From assembly GCA_029245395.1 (NCBI GenBank), contig JAQWPL010000013.1, positions 1-64,000 of the forward strand: a stretch of DNA of 64,000 nucleotides, in the 5' to 3' direction. This DNA comes from Gammaproteobacteria bacterium. GTDB lineage: Bacteria > Pseudomonadota > Gammaproteobacteria > Pseudomonadales > Pseudohongiellaceae. The translations under genes were made by a program, and so were the position numbers. Within the stretch, counting starts at the first letter, position 1; each line of letters begins with the position of its first letter. Shown here in pieces: positions 23,985-34,162 of this stretch. The notes beneath the pieces were generated by a model. That model ran no database searches, had not been told where the DNA came from, and worked only from the letters and a program-made list of their open reading frames with translations.

Positions 23985-26678
23985 TTAACGGGCAATTTCA
24001 GCATCCAGCTGCTTCCTGATTTGCTCCTGTAGCTCCTGTACAAAAATGGGATCATTAATAGGCTTGTTATCACAATCACTAATAAAAAATACGTCTTCCA
24101 CATTTTCTCCTAATGTGGTGATCTTGGCGTTGTGTAGTGTGATCTCCATTTCAACAAAAATACCGGCCACCCTTGCCAACAGACCTGGCCGGTCTGGACA
24201 CAGGACTTCCAGAACGGAGTAGGGCTGGTGTTCGTGATTGCTAAGTGTTGTTTCAGTGTTACGTCTGAACTGACGGTGCTTTCTTGAGGGTCTTTGTTTT
24301 TCCTTTGGTTTGAGAGGGTTATCAGCGCTAACAAAGAGCAACAATGTTCGGTTAATTTCTTCCTGGCGCTGTGGGTTTTTGCCAATGGGTTTGCCGTTGG
24401 TTTCCAGAACCATAAACGTAGTCATTGAATAATCACTGTCGGTTGTATAAATCCTGGCATCCTGAATATTCAGGTTAAGGCGGTCAAACGCCGTGACTAT
24501 ATTGGCAAACAGGAAATGTGAATTCTGTGTATATATAAAAACCTGCGTAGCCCCTTCATTGTGAATTTCAGATTTGTTTTGAATACGAATCAGGGGCTCA
24601 ATATTACTGGTATGTTTAGCAATGGCTTCAGTCTGCCAGGCAATGTCTTCCGGGGTTTCACGCAAAAAATAATCATTGTCGGGGTTGTTCCATATGTCCT
24701 TGATCTGTTTTTTGGTAAAACCGGTTTTTTCCAGCAAAGCAATAGTCTTTTGCTGGTTTTCACGGATCAACTCAGTTTTGCCGACAGTCTCTTCAAGTCC
24801 CTGGCTCAAAGCACGTTTGGTTTGCAAGTACAAATTTCGAAGTAAAGAGGCGCGCCAGGTATTCCACAGTGTGGGATTGGTGCCATTGATATCAGCGACT
24901 GTCAGCACATAAAGATAATCCAGCCGGACCTGATCACCCACTGAAAGGGCGAAGCGTTTTATCACTTCTGGATCTTGAATATCTTCGCGCTGAGCAATAC
25001 TGGACATGGTCAGATGATGCACGACTAGCCATCCCACCAGAGCGGTATCCCATTTACCAAGGTGATGACGACGGCAAAATTGTTCGGCATCGCGCTTGCC
25101 CAGAAGGGAGTGGTCGCCTCCGCGGCCTTTGGCAATATCATGGTAAAGGCCGGCGATATATAAAAGTTCGATTTTTGGCAGACGGTGAAAAAGTTTGGCA
25201 GCAATAGGAAATTTATTTTCCGCTTCAGGGTGTCGGAAACGGCGCATGTTCTCCATTACCTGAAGGGTATGATCATCTACTGTATAAACATGGAATAGGT
25301 CATATTGCATTTGCCCGATGATTCGCCCGAACTCAGGAAGGTAGGCAGGTAATATGCCATAGCGCTTCATTTGACGCAGGCGTCCCACCATCTGGTGAGG
25401 TGAACGTAGTAATTCCATAAACATGGAAATGTTGCGCAGGTCGCGCCTGAATTCATTATCGATTAAATGCCTGCTGTTCCTGATCAGGCGAATAGTCGAG
25501 GCACGTATTCCTTCGATATTCTCATTTTGTGCTAGCAGGACGAATATTTCGATTAGGGCGAAAGGTGTTCTTTCAAAAACTTTGCTGTTTTTAACTTCAA
25601 TCCAGTTGTTGCGTATCTGAAAGCGGTTGTTAATGGATTTGATATTTGTTCGTTCACGCGAGCGTAGAATTTTTTCGTCAAATAACTGCAACAGTACGTC
25701 ATTCAATTCCCTGAGTGTCAGCACTTCCCGGTAATACTGTTTCATCAATTTTTCAATGCCCAGGCTCTTTTTGTCATCCTGATAGCCAAAGATTTCAGCA
25801 AGACTACGCTGGTGCTCAAACAGCAGACGATCTTCCCGGCGGCCACAAATCATATGCAGGCCATAGCGCACTTTCCAGAGAAAATTTCTGCCCCGGATCA
25901 GGTCTTTGTATTCACCTGGTTCAAGGAACTCTCTTTCGACAAGGTCATAAAAGTCAGATGCGCCGAAATGGCGCTTGGAAATCCAGCCAATATTTTGTAT
26001 ATCGCGCAAACCGCCAGGCGCTTCTTTCAGGTTGGGTTCCAGGGCAGATTCAACATCATCGTGCTTTTCATGACGATTGAACTGCTCGCGTTTTTTTGCT
26101 TCAAAGAACTGTTTTGTTTTCCAGATTTTTTTTCTTTCAATCTGAGACATCACGGTTTCCAACAATTCGGGATTGCCTGCCAGTGTGCGTGATTCAATTA
26201 ATGTGGTTGCAATAGTAATATCTCTGGCAGCTTCCTGTTGGTTCTCCTTGATAGATCTGACGCTCTGGCCAACTTCCAGATTGATATCCCAAAGGAAAGT
26301 CAGGAACTGTTCGATATCCTTTTGGTATTTTTTCTTATTGTTTTTTGCCAGAAGTATCTGAATATCGATGTCGGAATAGGGGTGCAGTTCCCCCCTGCCG
26401 TAGCCACCGACGGCAATCAGACTGATGTCGTTCGCATCTGTCCATTCATATTGATGCCAGGCTGTGAACAGTAATTGATCTACAAACCAGGCTTGGTCCA
26501 TGATGATTTTTTCAATGCGTGCTTTGTGAGTAAATCGCTTGTCTAATTCCTGCCTTGCCTGCTGGACAGCTTCCCGGTAACAGCTAACTGGAGAGGAGTT
26601 TTCATGAAGGCGTGCCATGAATACTTCCCTGTCAAAAAGCTTTTTCCGGGATCTGGAGACTGTAGTTGTATTATCCAT
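23985..26678 (-). CDS. glnD: Bifunctional [protein-PII] uridylyltransferase/uridylyl-removing enzyme
   Basis: An 897-aa nitrogen sensor that uridylylates PII when glutamine is low and removes UMP when it is high. Domain order fits the family: nucleotidyltransferase (GGYGRGELHPYSDIDI, residues 91-106), GlnE-like helical region, HD hydrolase (YHDIAKGRGGDHS, HD at 513-514) and two C-terminal ACT domains (around 700-780 and 820-890, the latter with LEVLCPDRPGLLARVAGIF). It starts 8 bp after map. A PII gene is not in the window. Confidence 0.96.
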   Translation of the reverse strand: MDNTTTVSRSRKKLFDREVFMARLHENSSPVSCYREAVQQARQELDKRFTHKARIEKIIMDQAWFVDQLLFTAWHQYEWTDANDISLIAVGGYGRGELHPYSDIDIQILLAKNNKKKYQKDIEQFLTFLWDINLEVGQSVRSIKENQQEAARDITIATTLIESRTLAGNPELLETVMSQIERKKIWKTKQFFEAKKREQFNRHEKHDDVESALEPNLKEAPGGLRDIQNIGWISKRHFGASDFYDLVEREFLEPGEYKDLIRGRNFLWKVRYGLHMICGRREDRLLFEHQRSLAEIFGYQDDKKSLGIEKLMKQYYREVLTLRELNDVLLQLFDEKILRSRERTNIKSINNRFQIRNNWIEVKNSKVFERTPFALIEIFVLLAQNENIEGIRASTIRLIRNSRHLIDNEFRRDLRNISMFMELLRSPHQMVGRLRQMKRYGILPAYLPEFGRIIGQMQYDLFHVYTVDDHTLQVMENMRRFRHPEAENKFPIAAKLFHRLPKIELLYIAGLYHDIAKGRGGDHSLLGKRDAEQFCRRHHLGKWDTALVGWLVVHHLTMSSIAQREDIQDPEVIKRFALSVGDQVRLDYLYVLTVADINGTNPTLWNTWRASLLRNLYLQTKRALSQGLEETVGKTELIRENQQKTIALLEKTGFTKKQIKDIWNNPDNDYFLRETPEDIAWQTEAIAKHTSNIEPLIRIQNKSEIHNEGATQVFIYTQNSHFLFANIVTAFDRLNLNIQDARIYTTDSDYSMTTFMVLETNGKPIGKNPQRQEEINRTLLLFVSADNPLKPKEKQRPSRKHRQFRRNTETTLSNHEHQPYSVLEVLCPDRPGLLARVAGIFVEMEITLHNAKITTLGENVEDVFFISDCDNKPINDPIFVQELQEQIRKQLDAEIAR

Positions 26679-26686
26679 TAGGCAAC

Positions 26687-27460
26687 TTAGAAAGGTTCTG
26701 CTTGACGGCGAGTAAGTACTTCACAGCCGTCAGAAGTTACAGCCAGGGTATGCTCCCATTGTGCAGATAGTCGGCGGTCAACGGTTGTCACGGTCCAGCC
26801 ATCTTTGCGTGAGAGTTTGGTATGTCTTGTGCCTGCATTGATCATTGGTTCTATAGTAAAAGTCATGCCTTCTTCGATTCTCAGCCCAGTATTTGGTTTG
26901 CCGTAATGCAGTACTTGAGGCTCTTCATGAAAAATTCTACCGATGCCATGGCCGCAATACTCACGAACAACCGAGTAATGGTTACCTTCGGCATATTGCT
27001 GAATGGTATTTCCTATATCACCCAATGTGATTCCTGGACGGACAATATCTATAGCCTTGTACAGGCATTCCTGGGTAATCCTGACCAGTTTGCTGGCATG
27101 GACCGGAACTTCACCCACTATAAACATTTTGCTGGTGTCGCCATGCAACCCATCCTTGATGACGGTGATGTCGATATTCAGAATATCTCCCGACCTCAGG
27201 ATTGCAGTATCACTGGGGATGCCGTGACAAATGACATGATTGAGCGAAGTGCAGATGGATTTGGGAAAGCCGTTATAGTTTAACGGAGCCGGCACGGCTT
27301 GCTGGACATTGACAATATAGTCGTGACAGATCCTGTCCAGTTCTCCAGTACTAATACCAGGAACAACATGAGGTTCGATCATTTCCAGTACTTCAGCGGC
27401 CAGCCTGCCAGCTTTTCGCATCAGTTGGATATCTTCGGGGCTTTTAATTCCTACTGCCAT
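26687..27460 (-). CDS. map: Methionine aminopeptidase type I
   Basis: A 257-aa metalloenzyme that removes the initiator Met from nascent proteins. Metal-ligand segments are visible: HGIPSDTAIL, DILNIDITVIKDGLHGDTSK, GHGIGRIFHEEP, the TIEPMI glutamate, and QWEHTLAVT at the C-terminus. It is divergent from rpsB, the usual arrangement, and is followed at 8 bp by glnD. Confidence 0.96.
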   Translation of the reverse strand: MAVGIKSPEDIQLMRKAGRLAAEVLEMIEPHVVPGISTGELDRICHDYIVNVQQAVPAPLNYNGFPKSICTSLNHVICHGIPSDTAILRSGDILNIDITVIKDGLHGDTSKMFIVGEVPVHASKLVRITQECLYKAIDIVRPGITLGDIGNTIQQYAEGNHYSVVREYCGHGIGRIFHEEPQVLHYGKPNTGLRIEEGMTFTIEPMINAGTRHTKLSRKDGWTVTTVDRRLSAQWEHTLAVTSDGCEVLTRRQAEPF

Positions 27461-27855
27461 TTATTTGATTAAAAAATCTGGGTTTTCAGAAGGGCTGGGG
27501 AGCCGAAAAGCGGCTATGTTATTTCAACTGCAGTCACAAAGGAATTGAATGTGGACAATCATGTAAATGAATGTCCCCCGAGGTACTAACTCTCTGACCT
27601 CTACCCACGCCAGAACAGTAGTTTAACCCTGAGAATCTTTAAGTTCTCGGGGCTTTATGGTATAAAGCCGCACGTTTTTGCCCAGTGGGCAGAAGCAAGG
27701 TGTAGGATAACCCTGCAAAACTTTTAATTATTAATTGTCACACATACATCGCAACTTCGAGCTGGGTGCCACAAATCTGTTAACTTCCTTTTATTTATCA
27801 ACAGGTTGCCGGTTAGTCTTGAGGGATGTATGGAGGCTTAACCCAAGGACATAAT
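27461..27855. other. 395-bp map/rpsB intergenic region, no gene
   Basis: It holds the divergent starts of map and rpsB. Seen in it: a small hairpin AGCCG-AAAAG-CGGCT (27501-27515); a 9-bp hairpin CCCTGAGAA/TTCTCGGGG (27627-27652); an overlapping 8-bp hairpin GGCTTTAT-GGT-ATAAAGCC (27651-27669) that contains the rpsB -10 element; and about 180 nt of untranslated rpsB leader. In E. coli the rpsB leader binds S2 for autogenous control, so this leader may do the same (inference). Confidence 0.6.
27638..27666 (+). promoter_or_regulatory. rpsB promoter with extended -10
   Basis: TATGG-TATAAA (-10 at 27661-27666) with a GC-rich stretch after it (GCCGCAC) resembles the rpsB promoter of enterobacteria, where an extended -10 and a GC-rich discriminator give growth-rate and stringent control. 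The -35 (TTTAAG, 27638-27643, 17-bp spacing) is weak, consistent with an extended -10 promoter. Initiation near 27673 leaves a leader of about 180 nt. Confidence 0.55.
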
Positions 27856-28815
27856 ATGACCTCTGTAAGCATGAAAGAAATGTTGCAGGCTGGTGTGCAT
27901 TTTGGACACCAAAGCCGCTACTGGAACCCCAAAATGGATCAGTACATTTTCGGTGCCCGCAACAAAATCCATATCATCAATCTCGAACACACTGTTCCCG
28001 CTCTGAACCAGGCTCTTGACCAGGTCAGAAGTATGGCCGAGCGTAGACAAAAAGTACTTTTCGTTGGCACCAAACGCGCTGCCAGTAAAATCATCAAGAG
28101 TGAAGCCATCAGAGCATCCATGCCTTATGTTGACCAGCGTTGGTTGGGTGGCATGCTTACAAATTACAAAACAATTCGGGCTTCCATCAAGAAGTTGAAA
28201 GACCTGGAAGCACAGGCAACTGACGGCACATTGGAAAAGCTCACCAAAAAAGAAGGTTTGATGCGCAAGCGGCAACAGGAAAAACTAGAGAGAAGTATCG
28301 GCGGTATCAAGGACATGGGTGGCTTGCCTGACGCACTTTTTGTCATAGATGTTGACCATGAACGAATTGCTGTGACAGAAGCCAACAAGCTCGGCATCCC
28401 GGTAATCGGAGTGGTTGATACAAACAGTGATCCAGAAGGTGTGGATATTGTAATTCCTGGTAATGATGATGCAATCCGGGCTATCGAACTATATGTGTCT
28501 GCTCTTGCTGGTGCCTGTGTAGAAGGCAACGGTAAAGCTGCTTCAGCTGCTGACTCCAAAAAAGGTGAGTTCGTAGAAGTTGATGCTGAAAAAGGGGAAG
28601 GCGATCCTAAAATTAAAGTGAAAGGAAAGTCAGCCAAAGCTAAAGCTGCTAAAGAATCTTTGCAAGAAGCCAATGCAAAAGCAGAAAATGTAGATGCTGA
28701 AGAAAGCTCGGAAACGCCGGCAGAAAATGTTGAGGCTGCTGCCGAACCTAGTGAAACTTCTGAACAGGCTATGCTGCAGAAGGCGCTGATCAAGCAGATG
28801 AAACAACAGAAGTGA
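27856..28815 (+). CDS. rpsB: 30S ribosomal protein S2 with long C-terminal tail
   Basis: A 319-aa protein from ATG 27856 (AAGGA 8 nt upstream). Residues 1-230 are a standard S2 ([55 protein letters not shown]). Usual S2 proteins end near residue 240; here about 80 more residues follow, first Lys/Ala-, then Glu/Ala-rich ([31 protein letters not shown]). The last 17 residues ([15 protein letters not shown]) contain no acidic residue, unlike the rest of the tail, while the -1 frame continues in the acidic style into the Lys/Ala ORF at 28812. The true C-terminus may therefore lie in the other frame. Confidence 0.95.
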   Translation: MTSVSMKEMLQAGVHFGHQSRYWNPKMDQYIFGARNKIHIINLEHTVPALNQALDQVRSMAERRQKVLFVGTKRAASKIIKSEAIRASMPYVDQRWLGGMLTNYKTIRASIKKLKDLEAQATDGTLEKLTKKEGLMRKRQQEKLERSIGGIKDMGGLPDALFVIDVDHERIAVTEANKLGIPVIGVVDTNSDPEGVDIVIPGNDDAIRAIELYVSALAGACVEGNGKAASAADSKKGEFVEVDAEKGEGDPKIKVKGKSAKAKAAKESLQEANAKAENVDAEESSETPAENVEAAAEPSETSEQAMLQKALIKQMKQQK

Positions 28816-29015
28816 AGGCTGAAGAGGAAGTTAAGCCGGAACCAGAAACTGCAGAGGCAAAGCCTAAAGCAAAAGCCAAGGCTAAAGCAAAAGCCAAGGC
28901 TAAAGCCAAACCTAAAGCTAAGGCGAAAACCAAAGCCAAAGCACCGGCAACCAAGAAAGCAGCTCCAAAGACTAAAGCCAAGGCAAAAGCAAAAGCAAAA
29001 ACAAAAGCCGAATAG
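28812..29015 (+). CDS. Lys/Ala-repeat ORF overlapping the rpsB stop
   Basis: Sixty-seven codons from GTG 28812 (overlapping the rpsB TGA as GTGA) encode [20 protein letters not shown] followed by KAKAK repeats, ending in TAG. The frame is open from 28764, before the GTG, and there reads [15 protein letters not shown], similar in composition to the S2 tail. There is no Shine-Dalgarno before the GTG. It is best read as a displaced continuation of S2, by a 1-bp indel, a base error or -1 frameshifting. Translation by reinitiation as a small basic protein is the alternative. Histone H1-like Lys/Ala tails have the same look but I see no independent gene. Confidence 0.45.
   Translation: MKAEEEVKPEPETAEAKPKAKAKAKAKAKAKAKPKAKAKTKAKAPATKKAAPKTKAKAKAKAKTKAE
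28866..28901 (+). repeat. Perfect 18-bp tandem duplication in the Lys/Ala tail
   Basis: AAAGCAAAAGCCAAGGCT occurs twice head to tail (28866-28883 and 28884-28901). Degenerate copies of the AAAGCN unit continue to 29010. It encodes KAKAKA and is prone to slippage. Confidence 0.9.
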
Positions 29016-29091
29016 GTCGTTAAAATTTCAGCAGGAATACAAGCCTGACTGCAATTTACAAAAAAATACAATTAATTGAGGGAGGCCAACT

Positions 29092-29964
29092 ATGGCTGAA
29101 ATTACCACTTCATTAGTTAAAGAATTAAGAGAAAGAACTGGTCTGGGCATGATGGATTGTAAAAAAGCCCTACAGGCTGCTGATGGTGATATTGAAAAGG
29201 CCATTGAAGATTTGCGTAAAGAAAGCGGACTTAAAGCGGCCAAAAAGGCTGGCAGAACAGCTGCTGAGGGGATTGTGCTTACTAAAATTGCTGAAAATGG
29301 CAGTTATGGTGTCGTGATAGAGGTAAATAGCGAAACCGATTTTGCAGCACGTAATGACACTTTCGTAGATTTCGCAAATACCGTTCTGGAAACAGTTTTT
29401 TCCAAGAAAGAGCCCAATGTAGACACGCTGCTTGCAGCGGGATTGGAGCAGGAACGTTTAGCTCTGATCCAGAATATTGGTGAGAATATTTCAGTACGCC
29501 GAGCCACTCTGGTTGAAGCCAAAGACTCCACGGTAGGCTCCTATGTTCATTCCAACAACAAGATAGCTGTTCTTGTTGCTTTAAAAGGAGGGGATGAAGA
29601 GCTGGCCAAGGATGTTGCCATGCATGTGGCCGCAGTGAGCCCAATGGTAGTCCAGGCAGAAGATGTACCTGCAGAAGTACTGAGCAAGGAAAGTGAGATA
29701 TATACTGCCCAAGCCGCTGAAAGCGGTAAACCGGCGGATATTGTAGAGAAAATGGTGAGTGGACGTCTAAGGAAATTTGTTGAGGAAGTCAGTCTGATGG
29801 ACCAGGCATTCGTCAAGGATCCCGATGTCAAAATAGGGAAGCTGGTAAAAGATGCAGGCGCCGAAATAATTTCCTTTATTCGTTATGAGGTTGGTGAAGG
29901 AATAGAAAAGAAAAAAGAAGACTTTGCCGCAGAAGTGGCTGCCCAATTAAAAGGTAACGAGTAA
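29092..29964 (+). CDS. tsf: Translation elongation factor Ts
   Basis: A 290-aa nucleotide exchange factor for EF-Tu. The N-terminal UBA-like domain and signature [20 protein letters not shown] (residues 11-30) and the second signature [13 protein letters not shown] are intact. GGGAGG lies 8 nt before the ATG. It follows rpsB on the same transcript, the conserved rpsB-tsf operon. Confidence 0.97.
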   Translation: MAEITTSLVKELRERTGLGMMDCKKALQAADGDIEKAIEDLRKESGLKAAKKAGRTAAEGIVLTKIAENGSYGVVIEVNSETDFAARNDTFVDFANTVLETVFSKKEPNVDTLLAAGLEQERLALIQNIGENISVRRATLVEAKDSTVGSYVHSNNKIAVLVALKGGDEELAKDVAMHVAAVSPMVVQAEDVPAEVLSKESEIYTAQAAESGKPADIVEKMVSGRLRKFVEEVSLMDQAFVKDPDVKIGKLVKDAGAEIISFIRYEVGEGIEKKKEDFAAEVAAQLKGNE

Positions 29965-30046
29965 AAATAAAACAAGGATTATTTGGCTAGCATCAACAGT
30001 AATAGGCACAAGTAACAGGCACAGTTAACAGGAACCAACTCAGCAC

Positions 30047-30775
30047 ATGCCCACCAAAATCCGTAAATATGACAGGATTCTACTAAAGCTGAGTGGAGAA
30101 GCGTTGACCGGCAATGCCGACTTTGGTATTGATCCAAAAGTTCTGGATCGCATGGCGATGGAAATAGGCCAGCTGGTTGAAATCGGCGTTCAGGTTGGTC
30201 TTGTAATTGGCGGTGGCAACCTGTTTCGAGGAGCTGCATTGAATGCAGCCGGAATGGAACGTGTAACCGGTGACCACATGGGCATGTTGGCGACTGTGAT
30301 GAACTCGCTGGCGATGCGCGATGCGCTGGAACGTGCCAATATTCCTACAAGGGTCATGTCAGCTATCCCCATGAGTGGAGTAGTAGAACACTACGACCGC
30401 AGAACAGCCATAAGGCATCTCAAAGACGGCGATGTGGTGATTTTTTCTGCTGGGACGGGAAATCCATTTTTTACCACGGATTCCGCTGCCTGCTTGCGTG
30501 GTATTGAAATCAATGCTGATCTTGTGCTTAAAGCAACAAAAGTGGATGGTGTGTATTCGGATGACCCTGTAAAAAATCCTGAAGCTGAGAAATATACATC
30601 CCTGACTTACGATGAAGTGCTGGATAAAAAACTGGGAGTTATGGATTTAACGGCTATTTGTCTGAGCCGGGATCATAATTTGCCAGTTAGAGTATTTAAC
30701 ATGAATAAGCCGGAAGCCTTGTTTAATATAATTGTTGGCAAGGAAGAAGGAACCTTGATAGAAAGGGGAGATTAA
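30047..30775 (+). CDS. pyrH: UMP kinase
   Basis: A 242-aa hexameric amino-acid-kinase-fold enzyme converting UMP to UDP. Visible are [10 protein letters not shown] (residues 11-20), the [10 protein letters not shown] phosphate loop, [20 protein letters not shown] and the [16 protein letters not shown] region. It is 82 bp downstream of tsf and 1 bp before frr, as in most gammaproteobacteria. Confidence 0.97.
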   Translation: MPTKIRKYDRILLKLSGEALTGNADFGIDPKVLDRMAMEIGQLVEIGVQVGLVIGGGNLFRGAALNAAGMERVTGDHMGMLATVMNSLAMRDALERANIPTRVMSAIPMSGVVEHYDRRTAIRHLKDGDVVIFSAGTGNPFFTTDSAACLRGIEINADLVLKATKVDGVYSDDPVKNPEAEKYTSLTYDEVLDKKLGVMDLTAICLSRDHNLPVRVFNMNKPEALFNIIVGKEEGTLIERGD

Positions 30776-30776
30776 G

Positions 30777-31334
30777 ATGCTCAATGAAATAATCGCTGAT
30801 GCTGAAGAACGAATGGAAAAAAGTCTGCATAGTCTTGATTCTGCCTTAAATAAGATCAGAACTGGCCGAGCCCATCCAGGTATTCTTGACAGCGTGGTCG
30901 TTTCTTATTACGGAACGGATACTCCCATTCAGCAGGTTGCCAATATCACAGTGGAAGATGCCAGGACAATCGCCGTTACACCGTGGGAAAAGAATCTATT
31001 GTCTGATGTGGAAAAAGCCATTATGAAAGCTGATCTGGGTTTGAACCCTTCCAATAATGGCGATGTTATACGTATCGCAATGCCTGCTCTAACTGAAGAA
31101 ACACGTAAAGAATACACGCGTCAGGCGAAGCAGGAAGCTGAAAATGCACGTATAGCTATCCGTAATATTCGTAGAGATGCCAATACTGACAGCAAGGAAC
31201 TGCTCAAGGAAAAGAAAGTAAGTGAAGATGAAGAGCGCAAGGCAGAGCAGACTATCCAGAAATTAACTGACAGTTTTGTCGAAAAAATTGAAACAAAGTA
31301 TGAAGAAAAGGAAGTTGATCTGCTGACAATCTGA
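30777..31334 (+). CDS. frr: Ribosome recycling factor
   Basis: A 185-aa protein of normal length that splits post-termination ribosomes together with EF-G. RTGRAHPGILDSV, PWEKNLLSDVEKAI and the C-terminal ERKAEQTIQKLTDSFVEKIE helix are diagnostic. GAAAGGGGAG lies just upstream inside the end of pyrH; only one base separates the two genes. Confidence 0.97.
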   Translation: MLNEIIADAEERMEKSLHSLDSALNKIRTGRAHPGILDSVVVSYYGTDTPIQQVANITVEDARTIAVTPWEKNLLSDVEKAIMKADLGLNPSNNGDVIRIAMPALTEETRKEYTRQAKQEAENARIAIRNIRRDANTDSKELLKEKKVSEDEERKAEQTIQKLTDSFVEKIETKYEEKEVDLLTI

Positions 31335-31353
31335 CTAATAAGTACATCCTCTT

Positions 31354-32124
31354 ATGACCCCCGCTCAACGTTCCTCTGCTGATTTAAACAAGAACGCAAA
31401 AGACAAACTTCCCCGCCATATTGCAGTGATTATGGATGGCAATAATCGCTGGTCTAGGCAACATAATAAAAACGGTATTTCAGGGCATCGGGCTGGCGCT
31501 GTAACAGCCCGAAATTTAGTCTCCAGTTGTCTGAAGAAAAACATTGAAATCCTGACATTATTTGTTTTCAGCAGTGAGAATTGGCTGAGACCTAAAAAGG
31601 AAGTTAATAGCTTGATGGCATTGTTCCTGAATGTCCTGCAAAAAAATGAAATTAGCAAATTGCATAAAAAAAATATAAAAATCAGATTTATAGGCAGTAG
31701 AGAACATTTCGCAGACAAGTTATTACAGCTGATGGACAATGCTGAAAAACTAACTGAAAAAAATTCTGGGATGACAGTGGTAGTGGCTGCTGATTACGGA
31801 GGCCATTGGGATATTACCAATGCTGTCAGGGAAATGGTTGGTAGGGTGGATTCAGGAGAAATTGTAGCTGCCGATATAGATGACGCTATGGTTCAGGAAC
31901 ATATCGCTATTGGAGATCTGCCCATGCCTGATTTGTGCATAAGAACCGGCGGCGAACAAAGAGTCAGTAATTTTCTGTTGTGGCAATTTGCTTATACAGA
32001 ATTTTATTTCACCAATACTTATTGGCCGGATTTTGATGACCGTGAATTTGACAAGGCTTTAGAAGATTATGTCGGACGACAAAGACGTTTCGGTAAAATC
32101 AGCGAGCAGTTGGAGGAGGGGTAA
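31354..32124 (+). CDS. uppS: Undecaprenyl diphosphate synthase
   Basis: A 256-aa cis-prenyltransferase making the C55 lipid carrier for cell-wall synthesis. The catalytic loop HIAVIMDGNNRWSRQ (Asp/Asn-Arg), SSENWLRP and the C-terminal RTGGEQRVSNFLLWQFAYTE are present. It starts 19 bp after frr without an obvious Shine-Dalgarno and ends 2 bp before cdsA. Confidence 0.96.
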   Translation: MTPAQRSSADLNKNAKDKLPRHIAVIMDGNNRWSRQHNKNGISGHRAGAVTARNLVSSCLKKNIEILTLFVFSSENWLRPKKEVNSLMALFLNVLQKNEISKLHKKNIKIRFIGSREHFADKLLQLMDNAEKLTEKNSGMTVVVAADYGGHWDITNAVREMVGRVDSGEIVAADIDDAMVQEHIAIGDLPMPDLCIRTGGEQRVSNFLLWQFAYTEFYFTNTYWPDFDDREFDKALEDYVGRQRRFGKISEQLEEG

Positions 32125-32126
32125 TC

Positions 32127-32957
32127 ATGTTGATCCAGCGCGTACTGACTTCAATTGTCTTGCTGTTCATTATTCTGGGTAGTGTCTTTGGGCTTACAGA
32201 AAATAACTTTGCATTATTCTTAGGGCTTGTTATCAGTATTGCCATATGGGAATGGTCTGCACTGGCCGGTTTAAGCACGCTACTTGGGAGGACTGCCTAC
32301 CTTCTTTTAATGATTGCAGTTATGTATATTTCCCTGCATCTGCCCCTCCCAACCTTTGCCAGCCTGGCAGCAGGGTTGTTGTTTTGGGTTATCGCTTTCC
32401 TGCTCGTTTGTTTTTTCCCCGAAGGGCAAAAGTTCTGGGGAAAAATGCCTATATTACTACTCACTGGTCTGCCTTTATTCATTCCAGGGTGGCTGGCTTT
32501 CACCTGGCTAAGATCGCAAGACTATTATTCTTTTCACTTGTTACTCCTTCTTACTCTGGTGGCAGCCGCGGATATAGGTGCTTTTTGCGCGGGAAAAGCA
32601 TTTGGTCGACTTTCTCTTGCACCACGTGTCAGTCCGAATAAAACCTGGGAGGGTTTTGCTGGGGGGCTTGTAGCATCAGGATTTGTAATCATCCTTGTAA
32701 CAACACTCCTTATTTCCAGAGTTGCTGAAGTAAATTTTCAGCTATGGCTAAAATATTTCATCAGCACACTATTAATCGCTTCATTCAGTGTTGTGGGTGA
32801 TTTATTCGAAAGCATGATCAAGCGCTTTCGGAATGTGAAAGACAGTGGGGCTATTTTGCCTGGTCATGGAGGCATGCTGGACAGAATAGATGGGCTTACC
32901 GCTGCGGTACCAGTCTATGCTTTGTTGGTTTTATTAATGACTGCAGACAATTTATGA
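32127..32957 (+). CDS. cdsA: Phosphatidate cytidylyltransferase
   Basis: A 276-aa inner-membrane enzyme with seven or eight hydrophobic segments that makes CDP-diacylglycerol from CTP and phosphatidic acid. The C-terminal signature [21 protein letters not shown] followed by [14 protein letters not shown] is intact. GGAGGAGGGG inside the uppS end serves as ribosome-binding site; the gene overlaps dxr by 4 bp. Confidence 0.95.
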   Translation: MLIQRVLTSIVLLFIILGSVFGLTENNFALFLGLVISIAIWEWSALAGLSTLLGRTAYLLLMIAVMYISLHLPLPTFASLAAGLLFWVIAFLLVCFFPEGQKFWGKMPILLLTGLPLFIPGWLAFTWLRSQDYYSFHLLLLLTLVAAADIGAFCAGKAFGRLSLAPRVSPNKTWEGFAGGLVASGFVIILVTTLLISRVAEVNFQLWLKYFISTLLIASFSVVGDLFESMIKRFRNVKDSGAILPGHGGMLDRIDGLTAAVPVYALLVLLMTADNL

Positions 32958-34162
32958 CTGAATCACAACAAGTTATACAGTCAGTTACCATTCTTGGCTC
33001 TACAGGCTCCATTGGCGTTAACACTCTAGATGTTATTGCTGCTCATCCTGATCGCTATAAAATATTCGGATTGTCGGCCAACAACAATGTTGATCTTTTA
33101 AAAAAGCAGTGCCTGGAATTAAAACCGGTTTATGCAGTTATGTATGACAAGGTGGCAGCTAAACAGCTAAAAAAAGATTTGGGTAATTGCGACACAAAAG
33201 TGCTGGCAGGATTGGAAGGGTTAGAAACAATAGCTTCTCATGAAAATGTTGATTGTGTAATGGCAGCTATCGTTGGAGGTATTGGTCTGGCTCCAACTTT
33301 TGCTGCTGTTCGGTCAGGGAAAAAAGTACTGCTAGCCAACAAAGAAGCGCTGGTAATGGCAGGCAATCTATTTATGCAAGCTGTTGCTGATTCCGGCTCG
33401 GTTTTGCTTCCCATAGATAGCGAACACAATGCTATGTTCCAGTGCTTGCCTACAACTGCAGAGGGGAAATTTCTTAACCTGGAAAATGAAGGGTTTAGTA
33501 AAATTGTATTGACTGGTTCGGGTGGGCCTTTTCTGAAGGTTTCGCAGGAATCACTTGCAGACGTTACTCCAGATGAGGCATGTGCCCACCCTAACTGGCA
33601 GATGGGTCGAAAAATCTCTGTCGACTCGGCTACTATGGTCAATAAGGCGTTGGAGTTGATAGAAGCCTGTTACCTGTTCAAGCTGGATGAGTCTGCTATT
33701 GAAATAATGATTCATCCGCAAAGTGTTGTGCATTCCATGGTGTATTACCGGGATGGTTCAGTCCTTGCTCAATTGGGAAATCCTGACATGCGTACACCGA
33801 TTTCCTATGGTCTGGCTTGGCCAGAAAGAATCCATGCGGGTGTTTCTGAGTTGGATTTGCTCAATGTTTCTCGACTGGATTTTATGGCACCCGACGAATC
33901 CCGATTTCCCTGCCTCAAGCTTGGTAGAGAAGCTGCCCGAACTGGTGATTCAGCACCCGTTATTTTGAATGCAGCTAATGAACTGGCTGTTGCAGCATTT
34001 TTGTCAGGCGCCCTCAGATTTGATCAAATTCCTGCTATCATAGACGCCGTTTTACAAAAGCAACCTGTTACCAAAACTGGGTCTCTGGATGAAGTGCTAG
34101 AAGAAGACAGGAAAGCGCGGGAGCTTGGGGCCGATCTTATCGAATTAAATACCGGGTTTTGA
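32954..34162 (+). CDS. dxr: 1-deoxy-D-xylulose 5-phosphate reductoisomerase
   Basis: A 402-aa enzyme for the second MEP-pathway step, DXP to MEP. NADPH-binding [20 protein letters not shown] (residues 13-32), the metal/substrate block [20 protein letters not shown] and [19 protein letters not shown] are present. It starts inside the cdsA stop (ATGA). Together with ispD and ispF further right, the window holds three MEP-pathway genes. Confidence 0.97.
   Translation: MTESQQVIQSVTILGSTGSIGVNTLDVIAAHPDRYKIFGLSANNNVDLLKKQCLELKPVYAVMYDKVAAKQLKKDLGNCDTKVLAGLEGLETIASHENVDCVMAAIVGGIGLAPTFAAVRSGKKVLLANKEALVMAGNLFMQAVADSGSVLLPIDSEHNAMFQCLPTTAEGKFLNLENEGFSKIVLTGSGGPFLKVSQESLADVTPDEACAHPNWQMGRKISVDSATMVNKALELIEACYLFKLDESAIEIMIHPQSVVHSMVYYRDGSVLAQLGNPDMRTPISYGLAWPERIHAGVSELDLLNVSRLDFMAPDESRFPCLKLGREAARTGDSAPVILNAANELAVAAFLSGALRFDQIPAIIDAVLQKQPVTKTGSLDEVLEEDRKARELGADLIELNTGF

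Noticed and set aside
28790-29071. Minus-strand ORF of 93 codons that looks like a hydrophobic membrane protein ([10 protein letters not shown] repeats)
   Set aside because: It is the antisense of the AAAGCN Lys/Ala repeat; reversing Lys/Ala codons gives Phe/Ala/Leu. No ribosome-binding site or homology-like motif.
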